Part shown: positions 27,175 through 35,037 of the stretch, in pieces
Position numbering within the stretch: position 1 is the first letter of the stretch
Layout of the letters: each line of letters begins with the position of its first letter
Assembly: GCA_028822585.1 (NCBI GenBank)
Contig: JAPKDL010000002.1
Span: 56,936-120,935, forward strand
Length of the DNA: 64,000 bases
Source: Alphaproteobacteria bacterium
GTDB lineage: Bacteria > Pseudomonadota > Alphaproteobacteria > UBA8366 > GCA-2717185
Direction: 5' to 3'
Program-made: the position numbers and the translations under genes
Notes under the pieces: generated by a model
What the model was told of the DNA's origin: nothing
What the model saw: the letters and a program-made list of their open reading frames with translations, nothing else
Databases searched by the model: none

Positions 27175-27641
27175 ACATCCATTTGAGAAAGCCCAAATTA
27201 AAAAATGTGACGTTCGTCACTTCGAAGCCAACAATTAAACGACATTATTTTTTTAAGATCAGGAGCGGCCATATAAATACAGACGACTACAGCCGCTCTT
27301 TTCTCGAAACGGCAAACCATCGGAAACAATGGAACGCAAAGCCACCGATCTAAAGCGAACGCCAGGGCAGCGGGGCTACCGAAAGGTAGAAGACAATGTT
27401 TTACACATTCAACAACATCGTTTCCAAATTCTGGCACGCCTAGAGCGGCATGTTCGATTTACTGCTGCATGGCGATACTTTCATGGCCAGTGTTGCTTTA
27501 TTCTTCATCGTCGTACTTTCCTGCAGGATGGTCGCCGACGGGGATACCTAACGGCTCCAATGGTCTTTCACACAGTCGCAGACTTGCCTTCACCGCCAAA
27601 CCTTGCTCAAATTACTTTTCCCGAACGCGCAGGAGCAGCCC
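27175..27641. other. Intergenic region with two tiny open frames
   Basis: About 470 bases between the M20 gene and the next oxygenase. It contains a 15-codon frame (27396-27443, starting MFYTFNN, with a GAAAGG-like site) and then the 33-codon frame listed separately. Apart from these I see only a purine-rich leader close to 27630. Confidence 0.4.
27450..27551 (+). CDS. Possible 33-residue single-span membrane peptide
   Basis: ATG at 27450, TAA at 27549-27551. The product has a hydrophobic core TFMASVALFFIVVLSC flanked by polar ends (MFDLLLHGD and RMVADGDT), the pattern of a small membrane peptide. It follows another short frame by 6 bases. There is no convincing ribosome site of its own, and the frame could be chance. 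Confidence 0.2.
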   Translation: MFDLLLHGDTFMASVALFFIVVLSCRMVADGDT

Positions 27642-28568
27642 ATGGAACCGACTATCACCCCGCTCGACGCCTCTTTCGGTGCCACGATCACGAATATTGA
27701 CCTCGCCACGATGGACGACGCGACGTGGAAATGCGTTGAAGACGCCTTTCACGAATACGCAGCCCTGGTGTTTCCCGATCAAAACTTAAGTCCCGAGGAT
27801 CAATACATCTTCGCCTGCCGCTTTGGCGATATAGAGGTCACGCGCCCTGGCTCAGAGGGCCAAACGGTGACCATCAGCAACGAAAAACCCGATGGCTCGG
27901 TCTTCTCCGCCGACGATGCCCGCTTCAAGTCGTTGCGCGGTAATGAAGGCTGGCATATCGACAGCACCTACATGCCGCTCGCCGCCAAGGCGGGCATCCT
28001 CATGGCGAAAGCACTGCCGTCGTCGGGTGGCGGCACAGAATTGGCCGACATGCGCACCGCCTATGACGCGCTGGACGATTCGATGAAAGACCGCATCGCC
28101 GGCCTATCCGCCTATCACTCGCTCTACGCCAGCCAAGCCAAGATCGGACACATCGTCGAGACCGGCACCGCCTACGGTTTCCACACCAAAGGCGCGCCGT
28201 TGCGTCCGCTGGTGCGCACGCACCCCGTCACGGGACGCAAATCGCTGTGTATTGGGCGCCACGCCTTTCGAATTCCCGGCATGGACGACGACGCGGCGGA
28301 CGCCATTCTGGAAGAGCTTCTCGACTTCGCCTGTCAGGCGCCACGGGTGTATTCCCACAACTGGGCTCTGGGCGAGTTGATGATTTGGGACAACCGCTGC
28401 GTCATGCACCGCGCCATGCCCTACGACTTTAGCGAAACCCGTATCCTGCAAGCCAGCCGCATCGCCGGCGACCCCACAACCGACCTCGCCCCCACAAAAT
28501 CTGACGACCACGCCAACGGGTTTAAACCCACGGCGACGAATAAGATTGAAAAGATTGCTTCGGTTTAG
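27642..28568 (+). CDS. TauD/TfdA family 2-oxoglutarate-dependent dioxygenase
   Basis: 308 residues. The start at 27642 is chosen because AGGAG lies 6 bases upstream. GWHIDSTYMP (about 105-114) gives the His-x-Asp iron ligands; NRCVMHRAMPYDFSETRIL (about 251-270) gives the distal His and the 2-oxoglutarate Arg. The family uses Fe(II), O2 and 2-oxoglutarate to hydroxylate taurine, 2,4-D-like aryloxy acids or related anions, and YHSLYASQAK resembles the TfdA-like subgroup. A hairpin follows the stop at 28605. The substrate is unknown. Confidence 0.86.
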   Translation: MEPTITPLDASFGATITNIDLATMDDATWKCVEDAFHEYAALVFPDQNLSPEDQYIFACRFGDIEVTRPGSEGQTVTISNEKPDGSVFSADDARFKSLRGNEGWHIDSTYMPLAAKAGILMAKALPSSGGGTELADMRTAYDALDDSMKDRIAGLSAYHSLYASQAKIGHIVETGTAYGFHTKGAPLRPLVRTHPVTGRKSLCIGRHAFRIPGMDDDAADAILEELLDFACQAPRVYSHNWALGELMIWDNRCVMHRAMPYDFSETRILQASRIAGDPTTDLAPTKSDDHANGFKPTATNKIEKIASV

Positions 28569-28604
28569 CGTAGAATCAGGCAAGGCGGCCTGGCCATTAA
28601 TGCA

Positions 28605-28633
28605 TGACGCCATCTTCATACAGATTGGCGTCA
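28605..28633 (+). terminator. Hairpin after the dioxygenase gene
   Basis: TGACGCCA (28605-28612) and TGGCGTCA (28626-28633) form an 8-pair stem with a 13-base loop, 37 bases after the stop. No T-run follows, so termination would need Rho or would be weak. Confidence 0.35.
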
Positions 28634-28808
28634 GCAATTATATAATCCCAAAATAATTTAGCTTAGTCCCTTTAAAAACAAAGGACTGCAATAAATTCAC
28701 CCATACATTAAATCACCATTTCTGTAAGCCCAAAACCTTGATTTGGTGTAATGCGTCGTTGCTGTCATACTATGCGCGTTCCATTAACAACTGAAAGGAG
28801 GTGATCTA

Positions 28809-28886
28809 ATGTCAAGTGAACTGAGCGCTGTTAGGATCGGACAAATTGGTGACTGTGAGCAGAGGAGAGCCTTCTCAAGCTCCTAG
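28809..28886 (+). CDS. Possible 25-residue peptide inside the structured RNA
   Basis: The ATG lies 7 bases after GGAGG, the strongest ribosome site in the window, and the frame runs 25 codons to TAG (starts MSSELSAVRIGQ, ends RAFSSS). The coding bases overlap the nested hairpin, so the frame may be real (a leader or dual-function peptide) or accidental. Its ribosome site can be closed by the downstream anti-SD segment. Confidence 0.35.
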   Translation: MSSELSAVRIGQIGDCEQRRAFSSS

Positions 28887-28982
28887 TCACACAGTTATGG
28901 TGCCTTGATTGGATTACCTCCTTTCAGCCAGCGCCATGTGACCGGTGAAAACCGGTTGGGTCCATCCTACGGCCCATTCACG

Positions 28983-29027
28983 GAAAGGCGGTTTTGGAAC
29001 ATGTGTTCTCTAAACCGCCTTTCTTTT
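28983..29027. terminator. Strong intrinsic terminator, probably bidirectional
   Basis: GAAAGGCGGTTT (28983-28994) pairs perfectly with AAACCGCCTTTC (29012-29023). An inner GAAC-ATGT-GTTC stem sits in the loop, and TTTT follows. On the other strand it lies just after the stop of the dehalogenase gene (29037) and could end that transcript too. Confidence 0.8.
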
Positions 29028-29036
29028 ATTCGAAAT

Positions 29037-29768
29037 TTAGCAACCAGCCTGTTTCGCCAAATCCACGAAACTTGTCGCCACGAAAGTGTAATCGGCCTCG
29101 GCTTTTAAATCTTTGCTTTGATCGGACCCGTATTCACTCGGGCGCGGCACGAAGGCGGTTCGCAGTCCTTCTCGCGCCGCTGCTTGCAGATCGTTGTTAT
29201 GCGCGGCGCTCATCACCACCTGATCGGGGCGCAACCCCAACGCCGTGCAGGCGTTCCGGTAGGCCGCCGGATCGGGTTTGTAATGCCCGACGACTTCGGC
29301 GCCTAATATGACATCCCAGGGCAACGCGCCGAACTTCGCCATGTTCACCATCAGCGCAATGTTCCCATTCGATTGGGTCCCAATGATGTATTTGGATTTC
29401 AGCATTGTCAGCCCTTCGACCGTATCGGGCCAGGGGCTCAGCCGATGCCACACGTGGTTGAGGTCGTCGATTTCAGGCTCGGACAAGCCGTCGACATTAA
29501 ATTCCGTCAGGGTTTCCAATAGATTTTCCCGATGCAAGACATCGAGAATCACAAATGGCCGCGCTCCGTCGCGAATTATCTTCATCGCGGGTTGATACTT
29601 GGACCGCCACGACAGAGCGAACGCCACCCAGTCCACATCGTCCAACGCCTGAATACGTCCGCCAATCCGCCCCGCGAATGCGGCCCCTTCTCTGTCGATG
29701 CTGCTGCGCCAATCCACGACCGTACCGAAGACATCGAAAATGAAGGCCTTGATGTCCAAATCTCTCAT
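29037..29768 (-). CDS. Haloacid dehalogenase type II (HAD superfamily)
   Basis: 243 residues. FIFDVFGTVVDWRSSI at the N-terminus carries the nucleophilic Asp with the V-F-G-T-V-V-D-W pattern of L-2-haloacid dehalogenases. GTQSNGN (about 130-136) is motif II, GHYKPDPAAYRNA (about 160-172) has the motif III Lys, and SAAHNNDLQAAAREGLRTAFV has motif IV. The family hydrolyses 2-haloalkanoic acids, though many members act on other small acids. Single gene, convergent with the RNA at 28.8 kb. Confidence 0.85.
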   Translation of the reverse strand: MRDLDIKAFIFDVFGTVVDWRSSIDREGAAFAGRIGGRIQALDDVDWVAFALSWRSKYQPAMKIIRDGARPFVILDVLHRENLLETLTEFNVDGLSEPEIDDLNHVWHRLSPWPDTVEGLTMLKSKYIIGTQSNGNIALMVNMAKFGALPWDVILGAEVVGHYKPDPAAYRNACTALGLRPDQVVMSAAHNNDLQAAAREGLRTAFVPRPSEYGSDQSKDLKAEADYTFVATSFVDLAKQAGC

Positions 29769-30268
29769 AAATCTCTACTCCTGCTTTCCCGGACATCAAC
29801 TGTATCCAAACGCGAGTCATCATGAAACACCACAGGACAAATTTCACCCGTCAAATCGCCTCCCGCGCGCTTCACGGGGAATTGAAAATACTTTCAGGAA
29901 TGTTCCTGGAGGCGCAAAGGCGATTCCGCTTATATTTCCCCTTGTACGGAACAGCTGGGACCCACAAGAGTCCCGATAGACATTGTGTCTGACACTTTAA
30001 TTCGAATGGACTTGCCGGCCGAAATACAAACGTTTCCCAGATAATTCTGGTGCTAAATCTTACAGGAGATTTCCAAATATTGAATAAAAAACCGTCATCA
30101 CGCTGAGCGTCGCTATTATGGCCGCCTCACCTATCGCCCTTCCGGCCACTGCGGCGAATTTGGACAAACCGATCTAACTGGCCTGATGCAACCCCTGTTC
30201 AGCCAAGAAAGCTTGAAATCCTTGCGTCGCCAAGAAATAACTAATGCGGCCGAGACACGAATGAAGAC
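29769..30268. other. Intergenic region, mostly without recognisable features
   Basis: A stretch of about 500 bases between the dehalogenase and znuA. Apart from the signal-peptide-like fragment at 30079 I see no gene, and no clear terminator for znuA. Confidence 0.4.
30079..30177 (+). pseudogene. Remnant of a secreted-protein start
   Basis: AGGAG near 30063 precedes a TTG-AAT-AAA-AAA start. One base later the frame reads TVITLSVAIMAASPIALPATAANLDKP, a textbook signal peptide with an A-x-A cleavage site, and then stops. Both the shift within the A-run and the early stop suggest a broken gene for a periplasmic protein. No mature domain can be recognised. Confidence 0.3.
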
Positions 30269-30324
30269 GCGCTTCCTCCGTCGCGCAACACCGTTCCGGT
30301 TGTCATCAAAAATGTGTTTATCAG

Positions 30325-31269
30325 TCAGGGTGCCAAACAGGCTTTCAACTGTTGGGCCAACGACCGCAATAACAGTGGATAGGCATGCGCGCCCGGCGCT
30401 ATAGACCTGCCTATAGCATCCAACGACGCGCCTTTCGCATTGCTTCCCCGGATAATAGTCGCCACCAATTTTGGTCTGAATTGCGGTTCATAAAAGACGC
30501 AAGCTGCACCAGATTCCCGGACCTTGCGCCGAACCATGGAAATGCGCGCAACGCTTGGCGCGCGTTCCGGACTAATCGTAATAGTGCCTATCGCATTAAT
30601 GCCGAAACGGGCTTCAAAATATTGATACTCGTCGTGAAAAACGACATAAGGAACGGATCGAACCGGTGCCAATATCGCCTCTACATCGCGCGCGGCAAGG
30701 TTTATAGATTGCTCCAGATCAGCCCTATTGCGCTCATACACCGTTGCATTAACGGGGTTAGCTTTGGACAAGTGCTTGGTAATTTCCAGCGCCATTCGCT
30801 TCGCATTTTCCGGATCGAGCCAGACATGAGGATCAAATTTATGACCATCGTCACCGGCATGTTGGTCGTGTTGTTTCCAATCGTCATCGTCACGCAGCGG
30901 TAATTTTTTGACATGATCGGACAAACGTACGTTTTGCGAGCGACGCCCGAAACCTTTAAGGGGCTTGTCAAGGAACCGCTCTAATTCCAAGCCAACCCAA
31001 AAGACATAATCAGCGTTTGCAAGCGCTTGAGCGTCCAAGGGACGTAACGCATAGTGATGCGCGTCCATCCCCGGTGGAACGAGTAAATACGGCGCACCAA
31101 CGCCCTTCATCACCGCGCTCACCAATGCGTGAATGGGGGCGATACTGGCGACGACACGTGGACCGGCGCCAACTGAAGCCACGGCAGGAACCAACGCCAA
31201 AGCCCACAAGAAGGCAGTTAAAATTGGTAGCAACCGCCAAAATAGGCCCAGCTTTATTGCAACACGCAT
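30325..31269 (-). CDS. znuA: Zinc ABC transporter substrate-binding protein
   Basis: 314 residues from the ATG at 31269; a GTG 3 codons earlier is possible. An N-terminal signal peptide (LLPILTAFLWALALVPAVAS) is followed by SIAPIHALVSAVMKGVG and PPGMDAHHYALRP, which carries the first zinc-ligand histidine. A short acidic and His-rich loop (about residues 118-140, with KQHDQHAGDDGHKFDPHVW) follows, as in ZnuA. VVFHDEYQYFEARFG and YEPQFRP are further ligand regions. It binds Zn(II) in the periplasm and delivers it to ZnuB. It is divergent from znuC with a Zur-like site between them. Confidence 0.9.
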   Translation of the reverse strand: MRVAIKLGLFWRLLPILTAFLWALALVPAVASVGAGPRVVASIAPIHALVSAVMKGVGAPYLLVPPGMDAHHYALRPLDAQALANADYVFWVGLELERFLDKPLKGFGRRSQNVRLSDHVKKLPLRDDDDWKQHDQHAGDDGHKFDPHVWLDPENAKRMALEITKHLSKANPVNATVYERNRADLEQSINLAARDVEAILAPVRSVPYVVFHDEYQYFEARFGINAIGTITISPERAPSVARISMVRRKVRESGAACVFYEPQFRPKLVATIIRGSNAKGASLDAIGRSIAPGAHAYPLLLRSLAQQLKACLAP

Positions 31270-31290
31270 TGGCAACACTCAAATTTTAAT

Positions 31291-31307
31291 ATGTTATAAT
31301 ATGTCAT
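31291..31307. promoter_or_regulatory. Putative Zur operator between znuA and znuC
   Basis: ATGTTATAATATGTCAT is an imperfect 17-base palindrome (11 of 17 positions symmetric) in the 97-base gap between the divergent znuA and znuCB genes. It is close to the ATGTTATA...TATAACAT pattern of alphaproteobacterial Zur boxes. Repression of both directions by zinc-loaded Zur is the expected outcome; the zur gene is not in the window. Confidence 0.55.
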
Positions 31308-31366
31308 TTTGGTGCTATAGCATCTGTCCGTGACACACAAGTGTTCCTGAAATCCAACATACAAAG

Positions 31367-32143
31367 ATGAGCCCTATGCCCTCGTCCCAGCTCCTGGTGG
31401 ACTTGACCAAGATTTCCATCGAATTTGATAACCGCAAGATCCTTCAAGCGGTCGATTTATCCTTGAATGCGGGTGAAATTGTGACGCTGGTGGGTCCGAA
31501 TGGCTCAGGTAAATCAACTTTATTGAAGATATTGCTTGGGCTTGTGCGGCCTGATGCGGGAACGATTTGGCGGCGCCAGGGATTAACAATAGGCTACCTT
31601 CCGCAACGCCTCACCATTGACCCGGTCATGCCGCTAACCGTCGATAGATTGATGAAATTAACCCGCGCTTCAAAAGACATTGACGAAGTATTGTTGGAAG
31701 TTAACGCCGCTCATCTTAAGGACACGCCCGTCGCCAGGCTCTCGGGTGGCGAGTTACAACGGGTACTGCTGGCCCGCGCCCTATTAAGAGAACCTGACCT
31801 TCTAGTCCTGGACGAACCGACGCAAGGTGTGGACTTCACCGGAGAAATTGACCTGTATGAACTTATTGCACGCATTCGCGACACGCGCGGCTGTGGCGTG
31901 CTTATCGTCTCCCACGACCTTCATCTAGTAATGTCTTCGACCGACCAGGTCATTTGCTTGAACCATCATGTTTGCTGTTCCGGCGCGCCGGAAGCGGTGC
32001 AACGTAATCCTGCTTATCTTGACCTGTTCGGCCCTCGCGCAGCGCAAGGACTAGCGGTGTACACGCACGCACACGACCACGACCACGACATGCGTGGCGA
32101 CGTTGTCGCGACGGACGGGCATTTTCACTCGCATACACATTAA
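31367..32143 (+). CDS. znuC: Zinc ABC transporter ATP-binding protein
   Basis: 258 residues. The Walker A is GPNGSGKSTLL (about 43-53), the signature LSGGELQRVLLARALL (about 125-140), the Walker B LLVLDEPTQGVD, and the H-loop VSHDLHLV. YLPQRLTI is the Q-loop region typical of ZnuC. The C-terminal tail is His-rich (THAHDHDHD and HFHSHTH), common in zinc-family ATPases. It powers zinc import with znuB, which starts 8 bases downstream. Confidence 0.9.
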   Translation: MSPMPSSQLLVDLTKISIEFDNRKILQAVDLSLNAGEIVTLVGPNGSGKSTLLKILLGLVRPDAGTIWRRQGLTIGYLPQRLTIDPVMPLTVDRLMKLTRASKDIDEVLLEVNAAHLKDTPVARLSGGELQRVLLARALLREPDLLVLDEPTQGVDFTGEIDLYELIARIRDTRGCGVLIVSHDLHLVMSSTDQVICLNHHVCCSGAPEAVQRNPAYLDLFGPRAAQGLAVYTHAHDHDHDMRGDVVATDGHFHSHTH

Positions 32144-32151
32144 AGACCGCC

Positions 32152-32955
32152 ATGACGTCAATTGATGATTTCTTCTGGTTTGCCCTCTTTGGTGGCCTTG
32201 GCGTGGCAATGACCACCGGGCCGCTGGGATGTTTTGTGGTATGGAGGCGTATGGCCTATTTTGGCGATTCGCTGGCGCATTCGGCACTCATCGGCGTGGC
32301 CCTCGGCTTGGCGCTCTCTATTGATACAACCTTCGGCGTCCTGATCGCCTGCATTGCCGTCGCCGTCGCCATCACACTTCTTCAGGACCAACAACGGCTG
32401 GCGACGGACACATTGCTTGGCATATTGGCGCATTCCTCCCTCGCTATTGGGTTAGTCGCCGTCAGTTTTCTAGACAACGTACGTATAGACCTGATGGCCT
32501 ATTTGTTCGGCGACATACTCGCTATCAACGGGACCGACCTGGTGTGGGTTTATGGCGGCGGCACTGTTGCTTTAGCGGGCCTGGCTTATATTTGGCGGCC
32601 TTTGCTGGCGTTAAGCATTCATGCGGATATCGCCCATGCCGAAGGCGTTCCCGTTCGCGCGACCCGTCTGGCGTTCACGCTGCTATTGGCCATCGTTATC
32701 GCTATCGCCATGAAAATTGTTGGTGTATTGCTAATAGTATCGATGTTGATCATTCCAGCAGCGACGGCCCGCCGCTTCGCCCAAAGTCCAGAACAAATGG
32801 CGGTGCTGGCCGCAATCTCCGGGGCCATAGCTGTTGGCGGCGGATTAACGGCGTCACTACACTGGAACACACCGTCAGGCCCGTCCATCGTAACCGCCGC
32901 CTTCGTACTCTTCCTGCTCGCCAACGTCGTCGGTTTGATTTTCAAACGTGTATAA
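32152..32955 (+). CDS. znuB: Zinc ABC transporter permease
   Basis: 267 residues with about eight membrane helices, ABC-3 family. GPLGCFVVWRRMAYFGDSLAHSALIG (about 23-48) is the highly conserved ZnuB/MntB segment. HADIAHAEGVPV and ALAMKIVGVLLIVSMLIIPAATA-like residues in the second half complete the pattern. It forms the inner-membrane zinc channel with ZnuC and receives zinc from ZnuA. Confidence 0.9.
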   Translation: MTSIDDFFWFALFGGLGVAMTTGPLGCFVVWRRMAYFGDSLAHSALIGVALGLALSIDTTFGVLIACIAVAVAITLLQDQQRLATDTLLGILAHSSLAIGLVAVSFLDNVRIDLMAYLFGDILAINGTDLVWVYGGGTVALAGLAYIWRPLLALSIHADIAHAEGVPVRATRLAFTLLLAIVIAIAMKIVGVLLIVSMLIIPAATARRFAQSPEQMAVLAAISGAIAVGGGLTASLHWNTPSGPSIVTAAFVLFLLANVVGLIFKRV

Positions 32956-33096
32956 CCAACGTTGAGCATTAATGTGATAATTCTGAAATCCGTCCCATTA
33001 AGCGGTACGAACTGTGGTATCTGTATCACACTAATATCAATCGGTCGGTGGTCTGAGTAACGAAAGGCTTGGGAACCAAGCGTTCCGATCAGATCA

Positions 33097-33945
33097 CTAA
33101 TGCGCCATGATGATGGGCACTTCGGTATTCGCCAGCATATAACTCGTCGCGCCGCCAAAAATCATCTGCCGAAGTCGGCTATGCGTATAAGCGCCCTTCA
33201 CAATAAGGTCCGCGCCCTGGACCATCGCTTCGCCCAACATGGCTTCACCGATATCACGTTTGTTCAACTTGGCGTCGACTGCGGTCGCTGGGATTCCATT
33301 ACGGCGCAAATGCCGAACGATATCCTGACCCGACGGACCCGGCACCATGTCATCGACGATAGACACAACGGACACTTTCGCCGCCTGCTGCAAAAATGGC
33401 ATCGCGAATGAAATCGTCCGCGCGGTTTCCGTGCTGCCATTCCAGGATATCACAATGGATTCCCCCATACTTTTGGGCGGGGTTGGCGGCGTAATCAGGA
33501 TGGGGCGTCCCGATTCAAACAACGCCGATTCCAATGTATGCATACTGGGCACCGGTGCACCTTGAAGCGGCCGGCCCACCACGATCAAGTCGAACAACCG
33601 ACCGCGATGCCCAACATAGTCTTCGGAGGGGCCGACGTTTTGCCAAACCGCGCTGGGTTGACCGACCGGCGTTTCCAGTTCTTCCGTCGCAACGCCGCGT
33701 TCTTTCATGAAGTTATTGAAATATTTTTCCGCGTCTTGAATTCGTTGGCGGTCTTCCAGTTCATACTTTTCGACGAATGCGGGTGTCACAACCCCAAACC
33801 CGTCGGCGCTGGCAATTGCCGGCAAAGCCGGTTGAACATAAACGCCTTCGACATAAGACCCAAACCGTTTCGCAGTCTGGCATGCTGATTCAAGCACAGA
33901 ATCGACAACGTCACTTTCTTCGAAAGGCACTAGGATAGTTCTCAT
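33097..33945 (-). CDS. Universal stress protein, two-domain UspA type
   Basis: 282 residues, two tandem Usp folds. The first (about 1-145) starts TILVPFEESDVVDSVLESA and ends DLIVVGRPLQGAP. The second (about 155-282) has ILITPPTPP, VISWNGSTETARTISFAMPFL, and the closing DLIVKGAYTHSRLRQMIFGGATSYMLANTEVPI. The second domain keeps the G-x2-G-x9-G(S/T)-like nucleotide loop. Such proteins help survival under stress or starvation; no partner is nearby. The ATG is preceded by an AGGAGG site. Confidence 0.87.
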   Translation of the reverse strand: MRTILVPFEESDVVDSVLESACQTAKRFGSYVEGVYVQPALPAIASADGFGVVTPAFVEKYELEDRQRIQDAEKYFNNFMKERGVATEELETPVGQPSAVWQNVGPSEDYVGHRGRLFDLIVVGRPLQGAPVPSMHTLESALFESGRPILITPPTPPKSMGESIVISWNGSTETARTISFAMPFLQQAAKVSVVSIVDDMVPGPSGQDIVRHLRRNGIPATAVDAKLNKRDIGEAMLGEAMVQGADLIVKGAYTHSRLRQMIFGGATSYMLANTEVPIIMAH

Positions 33946-34180
33946 TTTCGCCTCCTAATTAGTCGACTTCCCACTATAATACATCACTTTGCCTCCATGC
34001 CTAGTAGGTTGATTGAAAGGATTGAATTCGAATGATTTCAGGTTTCAATCAACCGTCTGCTTTGTACTCGACGTCTCGCGCTATACACTACTGTTAATGT
34101 ACAGTTTCCAGTATGCATATGGCGCAAACGCTGCGCCGGTTTTGTTAAAATCAACGAAGGAACCTAATAAGGAACGCGCA

Positions 34181-35026
34181 ATGACGTCACAATCACCCAA
34201 CCATCAAATTCGCGCTCTCGACAGCGTGACGACGCTGGATGCCAGCTATTGCGGCCAAGTTCTGGTCGCAGGGTCCCATGGCGCAGTATACGCCGCCTAT
34301 TTGGCCGCGAAAGGCGGCGTCCGCGGCGTCATCTTGAATGACGCTGGCCTTGGCAAGGACGATGCCGGAATTTCAGGCTTGGCGTATCTGGATCAATTCG
34401 ACATCGCCGGCGCCACAATCGGCCATCAATCCGCCCGCATCGGCGATGGTGCCGACATGATGGCGCGCGGCATCATCCGTAATCTCAATGATACGGCCCG
34501 CGCCAGCGGCAGCGCTGTTGGTCAAAGCTGCGCCGATTGCGCAGCGGCCATGTTGAACGCCCCTGGCGCGACCGGCACGCCGCCGACAATGACGGAAAGC
34601 CGCTTCATGCTCGAACCCGGCGACCCCGAAGTCTGGGGCCTCGATTCGGCGTCACTGATTTTATCGGAAGACGAGGTTCGAATTCTCATCTGTGGGTCAC
34701 ATGGTCAGGCGCTGGCCGGAAGTCCGGAAAATGCCTTGAAACGAAACGTCCTTGGCGCGGTTTTCCATGATGCAGGCATTGGCATAGACGATGCAGGTGT
34801 TAGCCGCTTGCCCATCTTGGACCAGCGCGGCATCCCCACCGCCACCGTCGCCGCAGAGAGCGCGCGCATTGGCGACGCCCGTTCGATCTACGAAGACGGC
34901 ATTCTGTCCAAGGTCAACCTTACGGCGGCAAATATGGGCGCCGAGGTCGGTTTCTCAACGAAGGGTTTCGTATCAGCCATTAAAGCTTCCTTGAAAAGCA
35001 CGGCACCTTATAAAATGACCCCCTAA
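34181..35026 (+). CDS. Unrecognised protein with a tandemly duplicated domain
   Basis: 281 residues from the ATG at 34181; AAGGA 8 bases upstream fixes this start against a longer opening at 34013. Two copies of one domain are evident. Repeat 1 (about 25-120) has QVLVAGSHGAVYAAY, LNDAGLGKDDAGISGL, LDQFDIAGATI and SARIGDGADMM. Repeat 2 (about 165-260) has RILICGSHGQALAG, FHDAGIGIDDAGVSRL, LDQRGIPTATV and SARIGDARSIYEDG. Between them is a short linker with CADCAAAM. The GSHG and NDAG/HDAG motifs could form a ligand or metal site. I know no named function. Convergent with the ThDP enzyme gene. Confidence 0.7.
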   Translation: MTSQSPNHQIRALDSVTTLDASYCGQVLVAGSHGAVYAAYLAAKGGVRGVILNDAGLGKDDAGISGLAYLDQFDIAGATIGHQSARIGDGADMMARGIIRNLNDTARASGSAVGQSCADCAAAMLNAPGATGTPPTMTESRFMLEPGDPEVWGLDSASLILSEDEVRILICGSHGQALAGSPENALKRNVLGAVFHDAGIGIDDAGVSRLPILDQRGIPTATVAAESARIGDARSIYEDGILSKVNLTAANMGAEVGFSTKGFVSAIKASLKSTAPYKMTP

Positions 35027-35037
35027 AAAAAGTCCCC

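Larger units (their letters stand above)
28791..29027 (+). ncRNA. Candidate structured RNA with paired SD and anti-SD segments
   Basis: CTGAAAGGAGGTGATC (28791-28806), an ideal ribosome-binding segment, is complementary over all 16 positions (one G-U) to GATTACCTCCTTTCAG (28912-28927), which resembles the 16S 3' tail. Between them lie a nested hairpin (GACTGTGA ... TCACACAG) and an ATGGTGC/GCGCCAT stem that would instead display the anti-SD in a loop. Next come ACCGGT-GAAA-ACCGGT with a GNRA tetraloop, TGGG/CCCA, and a 12-pair terminator with a T-tract. No gene lies downstream on this strand. I do not recognise a known family. It could be a standalone regulatory RNA or a leader-peptide switch. 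Confidence 0.6.

Noticed and set aside
28791..28927. Match of both strands to the 16S rRNA 3' end (GGATTACCTCCTTTC and its complement)
   Set aside because: No other rRNA sequence surrounds it; the match is confined to the SD/anti-SD bases, so an rRNA fragment is not supported.
32956..33096. GCTTG-GGAAC-CAAGC hairpin after znuB as a terminator
   Set aside because: Only five pairs and no T-run; too weak to call.
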